Shown here: one piece after another, positions 1 through 5,289 of the stretch
Layout of the letters: each line of letters opens with the position of its first letter
How positions within the stretch are numbered: the first letter of the stretch is position 1
DNA from: an uncultured Bacilli bacterium
Lineage (GTDB): Bacteria; Bacillota_I; Bacilli_A; RFN20; CAG-631
NCBI GenBank assembly: GCA_934215405.1
Contig: CAKPZU010000129.1
Location: 1-5,289, forward strand
Direction: 5' to 3'
Length of the DNA: 5,289 nt
Made by a program: the position numbers and the translations under genes
Notes under the pieces: model-generated
Seen by the model: only the letters and a program-made list of their open reading frames with translations
What the model was told of the DNA's origin: nothing
The model's database searches: none

Positions 1-1
1 T

Positions 2-667
2 GGCATTTATTTTAGGCATGGACCAGTTTATGTAACAAATGGCATTAAAACCGTTCATACTGGAATTATTGGTGAAGAAAATGTTAATAGGCTTATGAAT
101 GAATTTATTAATTTTTATAATTCAAATAATGATATATATGTTAGGATGATTTTATGCCATTTTATGTTTGAATATATACATCCTTTTTATGATGGAAATG
201 GTCGACTTGGAAGATTTTTGTTTTCAAGTGGCTTGTTTTTAAAAACAAAAAACTATTTTGCATTTACAATTTCTATTTCATTATTACACGAAAAGAATAA
301 ATACTACAAAGCTTTTAATGAAGCAAATGATAGATATGAATTTGGCTGCTTAAATTCATATGTGAAAACAATTTTAGAAATTTTAATTAATCAAGTAAAT
401 ATATTAATAAAAAAGTTATACCTTGAAAAAAATAAATTAAATTCATTAAAATATGATTTTAAAATGACAAAATCTGAAGAAAAGATCCTAAAATTAATAA
501 GTGAAGCATCATTATTTTCTTGCTTTGGTGTTTCAAATGAAGAAATAATTAAAGAAACTAATGTTTCAAAAAGAACATTAATATCTACATTAAACAAATT
601 AAAGAAAGAAAATCTTTTAGTTGATACAAAAATTGGTAAATTTGATTATCATAAAGTTAATATATAG
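2..667 (+). CDS. Fic family protein, 5'-truncated by the window edge, with C-terminal winged helix
   Basis: Fic-domain proteins usually transfer AMP (or another phosphate-containing group) from a nucleotide to a hydroxyl of a target protein. The frame is open from position 2, so 221 codons are visible and the true start lies upstream; the ATG at 95 is internal, because Fic-like sequence (YFRHGPVYV, then GIKTVHTG, the probable target-binding flap) precedes it. The catalytic motif HPFYDGNGRLGR is encoded at 179-214 and matches HxFx(D/E)GNGRxxR fully: the catalytic His, the metal-binding Asp and the anion-hole GNGR are all present, so the enzyme should be active. From about visible residue 155 (MTKSEEKILKLI) to the end there is a predicted winged-helix segment, with SNEEIIKETNVSKRTLISTLNKL split as SNEEIIKETN and VSKRTLISTLNKL. 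This two-part layout is common in Fic proteins that may bind DNA. The inhibitory (S/T)xxxE(G/N) helix is not visible and may be upstream. The gene ends in TAG, 23 bp from the convergent WYL gene. Confidence 0.93.
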   Translation, partial: GIYFRHGPVYVTNGIKTVHTGIIGEENVNRLMNEFINFYNSNNDIYVRMILCHFMFEYIHPFYDGNGRLGRFLFSSGLFLKTKNYFAFTISISLLHEKNKYYKAFNEANDRYEFGCLNSYVKTILEILINQVNILIKKLYLEKNKLNSLKYDFKMTKSEEKILKLISEASLFSCFGVSNEEIIKETNVSKRTLISTLNKLKKENLLVDTKIGKFDYHKVNI

Positions 668-690
668 GATATTCTGTTTTAAATTATAAT

Positions 691-1674
691 TTAGTTATTT
701 TCATAAAAGTTATAAGCTCTTTTATAAAAGCTTTTCATTCTATTTTTAAGATTAATAGGTTCAATAACTAAAGCATGGCTTCCAAATCTTGAAAAGTAAA
801 ATGCTAACTCATCCTCTGAACAAGTAAATGTATAAATATCCTCTTCAATGCTATCAGGTATTGGCCTATTTAAATAAAACTTTTTAAAAAATGATTGACC
901 TTTTTTAGTTAGCTTTATTTTTGTTTTAATAATTCTATACTCAATATATCTAGGGCCATATTCTAAGCAGCTATCAAATTTATCTATTTCTTCTTTAGAT
1001 AATTGATAGCTGTTTTTACTTTTAATGACATTATTACATTTAAAAAGGTGAAGTGAAAAAATTCTTAAAATATTATTCCTTTTAATTCCAGTGATTAAGT
1101 AGTTATATAATTCATCATTTGTTCTTACAACCTTATAAGGAATTAATTCTAATTTGGAATTTTTAAGGCTAATAATTATAGTCTTTTTATTTGAAATAGC
1201 AGATTCGATATTTTTTAAATCATTTGCAAAAACAATTCTTTCTCTTTCATCTTGAGGGAGCTTAGCATAGCTATTAAATAAGTTACGATAAAAGTTACTA
1301 ATGCTATTACCTTTTAATTCTTCTACTTCTATTTCTTCATACATATTAATTAAAGATTTTGATGGACGGAATGAAATATAAAAGCCATGGCTTCTATTAG
1401 TTTTATCTTCATTTTTGTAATTGTATAATTGTTCAATACTATTAAGAATATCATTTATAGCTGTGTCACTAATTTTGTTTTCTAAAATATTATATAGCTC
1501 GCTTCTTAGCTTATTTGATTCTTGCTTATATATTTCATACATTCCACAACAAACAGTATTGTAAAAAAGATTTTTATTAGGAATTCCATCCTTCAAATTA
1601 AAGCTAAATGATTCCATATCATGAATTAGTAAATTATAGGTGTTATAGCTTAAATTAACTTTTATTTTTTCCAT
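691..1674 (-). CDS. WYL domain-containing transcriptional regulator
   Basis: A 327-residue protein resembling the Firmicutes WYL regulators. Residues 1-45 (MEKIKVNLSYNTYNLLIHD, then FSFNLKDGIPNKNLFYN) look like the short ribbon-helix-helix-like DNA-binding segment that starts many of them. About 157-215 fits the WYL beta-barrel: AISNKKTIIISL, LIPYKVVRTNDELYNYLITG; the name-giving W-Y-L triplet is degenerate (YNYL). About 248-320 fits the C-terminal extension (WCX), ending in FGSHALVIEPINLKNRMK. WYL domains of characterised relatives (PafBC, BrxR/CapW, Sll7009) are thought to bind a nucleic-acid or nucleotide ligand and control DNA binding. The start is well set: GAGGTGA (plus-strand TCACCTC, 1681-1687) lies just upstream of the ATG. 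The gene is divergent from rtcB, which makes rtcB and itself its likeliest targets; that is inference from position. No transmembrane or signal segment is apparent. The exact N-terminal fold is uncertain; the WYL assignment is fairly secure. Confidence 0.82.
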   Translation of the reverse strand: MEKIKVNLSYNTYNLLIHDMESFSFNLKDGIPNKNLFYNTVCCGMYEIYKQESNKLRSELYNILENKISDTAINDILNSIEQLYNYKNEDKTNRSHGFYISFRPSKSLINMYEEIEVEELKGNSISNFYRNLFNSYAKLPQDERERIVFANDLKNIESAISNKKTIIISLKNSKLELIPYKVVRTNDELYNYLITGIKRNNILRIFSLHLFKCNNVIKSKNSYQLSKEEIDKFDSCLEYGPRYIEYRIIKTKIKLTKKGQSFFKKFYLNRPIPDSIEEDIYTFTCSEDELAFYFSRFGSHALVIEPINLKNRMKSFYKRAYNFYENN

Positions 1675-1707
1675 TATTTGTCACCTCATAATACAATTGT
1701 CCACTAA

Positions 1708-1760
1708 ATGTGTTCAAAAATCAAGCAAAATTTATACTAGTTTGAATAATGTGAACAAAT
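1708..1760. promoter_or_regulatory. candidate operator: inverted TGTTCA / TGAACA arms between WYL gene and rtcB
   Basis: Arms at 1708-1716 (ATGTGTTCA) and 1752-1760 (TGAACAAAT, which reads ATTTGTTCA on the other strand) match at 8 of 9 positions in inverted orientation. The core hexamers are 35 nt apart, 41 bp centre to centre, close to four helical turns. The right arm overlaps the putative -35 of the WYL gene and lies in the spacer of a putative rtcB promoter, a position that would let one regulator control both genes. A second, nested inverted pair TTCAAA (1713-1718) / TTTGAA (1741-1746) is also present. In AT-rich DNA such matches can arise by chance, so this is a candidate only. Confidence 0.3.
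1731..1758 (-). promoter_or_regulatory. putative promoter of the WYL gene
   Basis: Read on the minus strand, TTGTTC (1758-1753) and TATAAA (1736-1731) are separated by 16 nt, a reasonable sigma-A-type pair. It would give a leader of roughly 50 nt before the ATG at 1674. The -35 overlaps the right arm of the candidate operator, consistent with autoregulation. Based on consensus matching by eye. Confidence 0.4.
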
Positions 1761-1770
1761 AATATATTTT
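1742..1770 (+). promoter_or_regulatory. putative rtcB promoter
   Basis: TTGAAT (1742-1747) and TATTTT (1765-1770) are spaced by 17 nt and would give a leader of about 50 nt for rtcB. The TGAACA arm falls in the spacer. A perfect TATAAT occurs closer to the gene at 1803-1808 with a poor -35 (TTTTTA, 1780-1785, 17-nt spacer); transcription from there would start almost on the ribosome binding site, so it is less attractive but not excluded. Confidence 0.35.
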
Positions 1771-1814
1771 AATTGCACATTTTTATAAATATTTTAATTT
1801 CATATAATATTAGT

Positions 1815-1818
1815 GGAG
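1815..1818 (+). promoter_or_regulatory. rtcB ribosome binding site that decides the start
   Basis: GGAG sits 9 nt before the ATG at 1828. The longer reading frame begins with a GTG at 1813, but that codon runs into this Shine-Dalgarno sequence and has no site of its own. Starting at 1828 also gives the N-terminus MEIKGKYGTA, typical of RtcB proteins of this type. Confidence 0.85.
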
Positions 1819-1827
1819 ATGATAAAA

Positions 1828-3036
1828 ATGGAAATAAAAGGAAAATATGGAACTGCAAATGTCCTTGCTTCAATTGTTGATGATGAAACAAAAAAGCAAA
1901 TAAAAAATTTGATGAATCAAAAGTTTATAAAAGATACATATGTTTCTATTATGGCAGATTGCCATGCTGGGAAGGGTTGTGTTATTGGAACAACAATGAA
2001 GATAACTAATAACTGTGTTCCTTCTCTTGTAGGCGTTGATATTGGCTGTGGAATGATAACAGTTAATTTAAAGAAAATGGATATTAATTTAATAAAGTTA
2101 GATCGTTTTATAAGAAAAAAAATACCATTTGGAAACGATGTTAGAAATGAAACAATAAAAAGTAATGTTGATATTACTAAGCTATATGCTTATAATAGCT
2201 TAAAGCATAAGGATAGAATAGAAAAATCACTTGGAACATTAGGTGGTGGAAATCACTTTATTGAAATTGATAAGGATGATGATGAAAATAATTATTTAAT
2301 AATTCATACAGGTAGTCGTAATTTAGGAAAACAGGTTTGCGAATATTATATTGATTTAGCATATTTAGATTATAAAGCTAAATATGAAAAGGCTAGAGAT
2401 AGTTTAGTGAAGAGATATAAAAGATTAAACAAGGAAGCAAAGATTAATGAAGGCTTAGATAAATTAAAGAAAAGATATGAAATAGAAAAAGAATTAATTC
2501 CTTTATATGGTGAATCATTTAAAAAATATTTACATGATATGAAAATATGCCAAGAATTTGCTTTAGAAAATAGGATTGAAATAGCTAAAGAAATTATGAG
2601 TTTTTTAGGATATTCCTTAAATGATTTTGAATATTTTCAAACAATACATAATTATATTAATATGGATGACTTGATTTTAAGAAAAGGTGCAATTTCAGCT
2701 TATAGCAATGAAGTAGTATTAATACCAATTAATATGAAGGATGGTGCTATTATAGCTAAAGGAAAATCAAATGAAAAATATAATTATTCAGCACCTCATG
2801 GAGCAGGAAGGGTCTTATCACGTAAGCAAGCAAATGAAATGATATCACTTGATGATTTTAAAAAAGCAATGAGTGGAATTTATTCGACATCCGTTCAAAT
2901 TGATACAATTGATGAATCACCATTTGCTTATAAATCAATTGATGATATTTTACCTAATATAGTTGATACTGTAGATGTTATAAAAATCATTAAACCAATT
3001 TATAATTTTAAAGCAACATATAAAAGAGGAAGATAA
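1828..3036 (+). CDS. rtcB: RNA ligase RtcB (RNA-splicing/RNA-repair ligase)
   Basis: RtcB joins RNA ends with 2',3'-cyclic phosphate (or 3'-phosphate) and 5'-OH, using GTP and Mn2+ through a histidine-GMP intermediate; in bacteria it repairs cleaved tRNA and rRNA. With the start at 1828 the protein has 402 residues, close to the roughly 408 of E. coli RtcB. All expected active-site residues are visible: D71 and C74 in VGVDIGCGM, H143 in GGGNHFIE, H160 in IHTGSRNLG, H274 in TIHNYINMDD, and H324 in SAPHGAGRVLSR, the probable guanylylated His. The C-terminal NFKA lysine (K395) probably contacts GMP. Residues about 180-230 form a Lys/Arg-rich helical, coiled-coil-like stretch between the H160 motif and YLHDMKICQEFALENR; similar inserts occur in other Firmicutes RtcB proteins. 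No archease or RtcA gene is in the window. The gene is divergent from a WYL regulator, is followed by its own terminator, and so is probably monocistronic. Confidence 0.96.
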   Translation: MEIKGKYGTANVLASIVDDETKKQIKNLMNQKFIKDTYVSIMADCHAGKGCVIGTTMKITNNCVPSLVGVDIGCGMITVNLKKMDINLIKLDRFIRKKIPFGNDVRNETIKSNVDITKLYAYNSLKHKDRIEKSLGTLGGGNHFIEIDKDDDENNYLIIHTGSRNLGKQVCEYYIDLAYLDYKAKYEKARDSLVKRYKRLNKEAKINEGLDKLKKRYEIEKELIPLYGESFKKYLHDMKICQEFALENRIEIAKEIMSFLGYSLNDFEYFQTIHNYINMDDLILRKGAISAYSNEVVLIPINMKDGAIIAKGKSNEKYNYSAPHGAGRVLSRKQANEMISLDDFKKAMSGIYSTSVQIDTIDESPFAYKSIDDILPNIVDTVDVIKIIKPIYNFKATYKRGR

Positions 3037-3042
3037 TAAGTA

Positions 3043-3077
3043 AAAAGCTAATGATAATAAAAATACCATTAGCTTTT
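3043..3077 (+). terminator. rho-independent terminator after rtcB
   Basis: AAAAGCTAATG (3043-3053) pairs perfectly with CATTAGCTTTT (3067-3077), an 11-bp stem with a 13-nt loop starting 7 nt after the rtcB stop codon. The 3' arm ends in TTTT and is followed by a T-rich but interrupted tail (CAGTTATCTTT). The A-run on the 5' side means it could also work on the minus strand. It separates rtcB from the abiE operon. Confidence 0.75.
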
Positions 3078-3103
3078 CAGTTATCTTTAAAAAGGAAATG
3101 AAA

Positions 3104-3169
3104 ACCACACTACTTAATTATAAAAAGAGCAATCAAATTATAAGTAAATAAAGATGTTGATTTACCACA
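3104..3169. repeat. short direct repeats upstream of the abiE promoter
   Basis: AATTATAA occurs at 3116-3123 and 3136-3143, exactly 20 bp apart (about two helical turns). ACCACA occurs at 3104-3109 and 3164-3169, exactly 60 bp apart, the second copy inside the promoter spacer. They could be regulator-binding sites, but both are short and chance is a real alternative. The rest of 3078-3156 shows no gene. Confidence 0.25.
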
Positions 3170-3185
3170 GATAATACTATATAAT
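3157..3185 (+). promoter_or_regulatory. promoter of the abiE operon
   Basis: TTGATT (3157-3162) and a perfect TATAAT (3180-3185) are separated by the ideal 17 nt, the best promoter match in the window. Transcription would start near 3192. The leader then carries GGTGA (3198-3202), 7 nt before the abiEi ATG at 3210. Confidence 0.75.
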
Positions 3186-3192
3186 AATATTA
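3172..3192. promoter_or_regulatory. near-palindrome over the -10 box, candidate AbiEi operator
   Basis: Eight of ten base pairs match in a 21-bp imperfect palindrome (arms TAATACTATA and its mirror ending AATATTA) that covers the whole -10 hexamer and the likely transcription start. AbiEi antitoxins of the family repress their own promoter by binding inverted repeats, so the position is apt. The arms contain almost only A and T, so confidence is low. Confidence 0.35.
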
Positions 3193-3209
3193 AGGATGGT
3201 GAATAAACA

Positions 3210-3815
3210 ATGATATATGATTTACAAACACTAAAAAATAAATATAATGATTACGCCAATATTAATCAAAAAATTAGCCTTGAAAGTAAAAAAGGAAATA
3301 TAATACGTATAAAAAGAGGCCTTTATAGTGATAACTTAAAGGTTGATGGCCCTGTAATTGCTAATATTTGTTATTCTCCATCATATATTTCATTTGAATA
3401 TGCCTTATCATTTTATGGATTAATACCTGAATATGTATCAGTTTATACATCTACTTGTTTTAATAAGAAAAATAATAAAACCTATATATTAGATGAAGTG
3501 GCATTTGAATATAGAAGTATACCAAATGATGCTTTTCCTTATGGGATTACTTTTTTAACAAATGAAGCAAATATTAAATATAAAATAGCTTCTAAGGAAA
3601 AAGCTCTTTGTGATATGCTCTATGTAAAGTATCCGGTAAGGACAATAAAGGATTTAAAAATATTATTATTTGATGATTTAAGAATTGATGAAAATGAATT
3701 TTTAAAGCTTGATTTTTCTTTTATTGAATCAATTTATACATTATATCATTCAAATGCACTTATAACTTTAGTTAAATATATAAAAGAGGTTAAAAAAAAT
3801 GCAAACAACAATTGA
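3210..3815 (+). CDS. abiEi: AbiEi-family antitoxin and transcriptional autorepressor (type IV toxin-antitoxin)
   Basis: A 201-residue protein. In the family, AbiEi counteracts the AbiEii nucleotidyltransferase without forming a stable complex with it (type IV) and represses the operon through an N-terminal winged helix. Here residues about 1-45 form the winged-helix region, with the wing RIKRGLYS at 33-40. The rest matches the AbiEi C-terminal domain: YISFEYALSFYGLIPE (59-74) and ASKEKALCDMLY (127-138) are the recognisable family blocks. The start has GGTGA 7 nt upstream. The gene lies directly behind a strong promoter with a possible operator over its -10, and its end overlaps abiEii by 17 nt, so the pair should be translationally coupled with antitoxin made first. 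Pairing with an unmistakable AbiEii supports the call more than the sequence alone. It ends in TGA, used as a true stop. Confidence 0.88.
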   Translation: MIYDLQTLKNKYNDYANINQKISLESKKGNIIRIKRGLYSDNLKVDGPVIANICYSPSYISFEYALSFYGLIPEYVSVYTSTCFNKKNNKTYILDEVAFEYRSIPNDAFPYGITFLTNEANIKYKIASKEKALCDMLYVKYPVRTIKDLKILLFDDLRIDENEFLKLDFSFIESIYTLYHSNALITLVKYIKEVKKNANNN

Positions 3816-4656
3816 AGAAATAATTAGCACATACAAGCCATCAACTATAGAAGAAACAAAAGCTATTATAAGAGAAATAGTCCAATCAATTGTTTTAATT
3901 GGACTTAGTAGAAGTAATTTTTTTAAAATTGCATCATTTTATGGTGGTACAGCATTAAGAATCTTTTATAACTTAAATAGATATTCAGAGGATTTAGATT
4001 TTACACTTAATGAAGTAAATGATGATTTTTCTATTACGCCATATATTAGTAAAATACAAGAGACTGCTTTATCATATGGATTAAATTTAGAAATTTCTTC
4101 AAAAATAAAAACAGCGAATACACCTATTGAAAGTGTATTTGCTAAACTAAATACATATCAAACTTTTATAAATTTAAAGATAAATAGTAAAATGGTAGCA
4201 ACACTTCATAAGGATGAAAATATTAAAGTAAAGCTTGAAATTGATTGCCATCCTGCAATTGGCTTTAAAACAGAAAATAAATGGTTAGATATGCTAGAAT
4301 TTGCACCTGTTGTCGTTTTAGATGAGCCAAGCTTATTTGCTGGGAAGATTCATGCTATATTATGTAGAAATTATAAAAATACTGTTAAAGGAAGAGATTA
4401 TTATGATTTTCTTTTCTACGTTAAAAATAGAATCAAGCCAAATATGAATTATTTAAAAAATAAGTTGATTGAATCTGGTAAAATTAAAGAAGACATAGAT
4501 TTTAACATAGATGTATTAAAGGCAATGCTTAAGCAAAGATTTGAAAGCACTGATTTTGAACAAGTAAAAAAAGATGCTATGCGTTTTGCTTTTAAAAATG
4601 AAGATTTATCGTATTATTGCAAAGAATTATTTATGCAAATGGTAGATAAACTATAG
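3799..4656 (+). CDS. abiEii: AbiEii/AbiGii-family nucleotidyltransferase toxin
   Basis: A 285-residue DUF1814-type nucleotidyltransferase, the toxin of the AbiE phage-defence system. Characterised relatives need GTP (AbiEii), and the mycobacterial MenT3 adds pyrimidines to the 3' end of tRNA, blocking charging; the substrate here is unknown. Visible motifs: YGGTALRIFY (48-57, nucleotide-binding), RYSEDLDFTL (61-70) with the metal-binding D65 and D67, KVKLEID (143-149) with the third acidic residue D149, LFAGKIHAIL (179-188), and KGRDYYDF (197-204) with the conserved Arg/Asp pair. No key residue seems lost, so the toxin should be functional. Its Shine-Dalgarno (AGAGGT, 3785-3790) and start lie inside the end of abiEi. 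W162 (TGG) is the only tryptophan in the proteins annotated in this window. The protein appears cytosolic, with no signal or membrane segment. Confidence 0.93.
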   Translation: MQTTIEEIISTYKPSTIEETKAIIREIVQSIVLIGLSRSNFFKIASFYGGTALRIFYNLNRYSEDLDFTLNEVNDDFSITPYISKIQETALSYGLNLEISSKIKTANTPIESVFAKLNTYQTFINLKINSKMVATLHKDENIKVKLEIDCHPAIGFKTENKWLDMLEFAPVVVLDEPSLFAGKIHAILCRNYKNTVKGRDYYDFLFYVKNRIKPNMNYLKNKLIESGKIKEDIDFNIDVLKAMLKQRFESTDFEQVKKDAMRFAFKNEDLSYYCKELFMQMVDKL

Positions 4657-4706
4657 AATTTAATTTTAGTAATGTCGTTTAAAAAACATATAAATAATTA
4701 GAAAAT

Positions 4707-4710
4707 GGGA
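4707..4710 (+). promoter_or_regulatory. ribosome binding site choosing the second ATG of the XRE gene
   Basis: GGGA lies 6 nt before the ATG at 4717. The in-frame ATG at 4705 has only TTAGAAA upstream and overlaps this site, so it is unlikely to be used. A weak promoter (TTAGTA 4666-4671, TATAAA 4689-4694, 17-nt spacer) precedes it, so the gene may be read both from the abiE operon and alone. Confidence 0.55.
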
Positions 4711-4716
4711 TATATT

Positions 4717-5058
4717 ATGACAAATATAATTGGAAAAAACGTTAAAGCTTTAAGAGAGAGTATTGGCTTTACACAAGCAAATATTGCAACATTTCTTAAT
4801 CTTGATCAAAGCATGATTTCAAAAGTTGAAAAAGGTGAAAAGACATTGTCTATAGATATGCTAGAAAAGCTTTCATGTCTTTTTGGTGCTACAGTTGAAG
4901 AAATAGAAAAAGACATAATAAAGGAACCAAGTCTTTTGACTAAGTATAAAGCTAATGAATTAATTATAGAGAATATGGAAGCATTTAGTGCTATAAATAA
5001 AATAGCTATGAATGTTACATTCATGGATGAATTATTGAATGAAAAGACAAATAATTGA
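4717..5058 (+). CDS. small XRE-family helix-turn-helix regulator
   Basis: A 113-residue Cro/C1-type DNA-binding protein. The five-helix HTH spans about residues 7-62: KNVKALRESIGFTQANIATF, then LDQSMISKVEKGEKTLSIDM with the typical recognition helix, and LEKLSCLFGATVEEI. The tail (about 72-108, with YKANELIIENMEAFSAINK and FMDELL) resembles small XRE regulators that commonly precede a gene for an ImmA/IrrE-type metallopeptidase, which would relieve repression by cleaving them; this resemblance is from memory of the family. No such gene follows in the window. It lies 60 nt after abiEii on the same strand with no terminator between, so cotranscription with abiE is likely. It could add a second layer of control to that operon or regulate genes beyond the right edge. 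It ends in TGA. Confidence 0.92.
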   Translation: MTNIIGKNVKALRESIGFTQANIATFLNLDQSMISKVEKGEKTLSIDMLEKLSCLFGATVEEIEKDIIKEPSLLTKYKANELIIENMEAFSAINKIAMNVTFMDELLNEKTNN

Positions 5059-5226
5059 TTGTATGAATTTACAAACACAACGTTGAAATATGTATTATTT
5101 TTTCAAAACACCGAAAATGATTAAAAAAATTTAAATAGTAACAATAAATTACCTAAATTTAGAATGGTTTTAACTAGCCATGGTAATTGCTATAAAACAA
5201 AAGAAAGGGATATTTGTGGTTCTCCG
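5059..5226. other. intergenic stretch without a recognised gene
   Basis: AT-rich and broken by stop codons in all frames I read. It contains minor symmetries only (TTGTA/TACAA at 5059-5074, CCATGG near 5178). No tRNA, riboswitch or clear promoter was recognised. An AAAGGGA at 5204-5210 looks like a ribosome binding site but leads only to very short frames. Confidence 0.5.
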
Positions 5227-5270
5227 GAATTCTATGGGGTGAGGAGTAATGGGGTTCCCCATAGAAATTC
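5227..5270 (+). repeat. GC-richer interrupted inverted repeat (hairpin), possible terminator or attenuator
   Basis: TTCTATGGGG (5230-5239) pairs perfectly with CCCCATAGAA (5257-5266); after one bulged A (5267), GAA (5227-5229) pairs with TTC (5268-5270), giving 13 bp around a 17-nt loop. TTTTT follows at 5275-5279, four bases after the stem, so it could end transcription of the XRE gene about 200 nt downstream of its stop. The loop also holds ATGGGG (5249-5254), which can pair with the same CCCCAT, giving a competing small hairpin. From 5221 to 5264, 23 of 44 bases are G or C, clearly above the surroundings. A mobile-element end or a leader of a gene beyond the edge is also possible. Confidence 0.6.
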
Positions 5271-5289
5271 ATAGTTTTTAATAAGTATT

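Noticed and set aside
391..597. 68-codon open frame on the minus strand inside the Fic gene
   Set aside because: Antisense shadow of the Fic coding sequence; low-complexity Phe/Ile/Asn-rich translation and no recognisable domain.
681..692. Perfect palindrome AAATTATAATTT between the convergent Fic and WYL genes as a bidirectional terminator
   Set aside because: Composed only of A and T, no GC core and no adequate loop; expected by chance in such DNA.
3799..3827. Read-through of the abiEi TGA as Trp
   Set aside because: Would add only four residues before TAG; the coupled overlap with abiEii and the intact lengths of all genes fit TGA as a stop.
5059..5074. TTGTA/TACAA hairpin right after the XRE stop as a terminator
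   Set aside because: Only five mostly A-T pairs and no T-run behind it.
4806..5078. 90-codon open frame on the minus strand over the XRE gene
   Set aside because: Antisense to a clear HTH gene, with a translation that merely mirrors it; no family resemblance.
5214..5249. Short frame TTG...TAA with two TGG codons, preceded by AAAGGGA, as a tryptophan leader peptide
   Set aside because: Non-ATG start only 3 nt from the Shine-Dalgarno, overlapping alternative tiny frames, and no trp gene in sight. Two TGG codons in 11 are intriguing but fall in the GGGG-rich hairpin sequence.
5215..5270. Fluoride or T-box riboswitch in the GC-rich tail
   Set aside because: The GGGGT/GTTCCCC text is superficially similar, but the conserved cores of those classes are not present as I know them.

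Overview
This is a very AT-rich bacterial window with the look of a low-GC Firmicutes or Mollicutes-like gut lineage. That placement is inferred from composition, AGA/AAA/TTA-rich codon use and protein style, not from a marker gene. Genes use strong GGAG/GGTGA-type ribosome binding sites. TGA acts as a stop codon and the one tryptophan in the annotated proteins is TGG, so the standard bacterial code fits.

Layout. Positions 2-667 (+) hold the 3' part of a Fic-domain (AMPylator-type) protein with an intact catalytic motif and a C-terminal winged helix; its start lies off the left edge. It converges on a WYL-domain regulator at 691-1674 (-). The WYL gene is divergent from rtcB (1828-3036, +), an RNA ligase with all its metal and guanylylation residues. 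The two share a 153-bp promoter region containing an inverted TGTTCA/TGAACA pair. A clear hairpin terminator (3043-3077) closes rtcB. A near-consensus promoter (3157-3185) then drives an AbiE-type toxin-antitoxin operon: abiEi (3210-3815, antitoxin and repressor) and abiEii (3799-4656, nucleotidyltransferase toxin), overlapping by 17 nt. A small XRE-family regulator (4717-5058, +) follows. The last 231 bp have no recognised gene but contain a GC-richer hairpin (5227-5270) in otherwise AT-rich DNA.

How the parts may work together (inference). The window looks like an accessory stress or defence neighbourhood. It combines a Fic enzyme, an RNA-repair ligase beside a putative ligand-sensing WYL regulator, and a toxin whose relatives modify tRNA 3' ends. 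The most interesting unit is the WYL/rtcB pair, which could be a counterpart of the RtcR-controlled rtcBA RNA-repair system of Gammaproteobacteria, with a WYL protein in the sensing role. The AbiE operon is separated from rtcB by the terminator and appears to be an independent unit.
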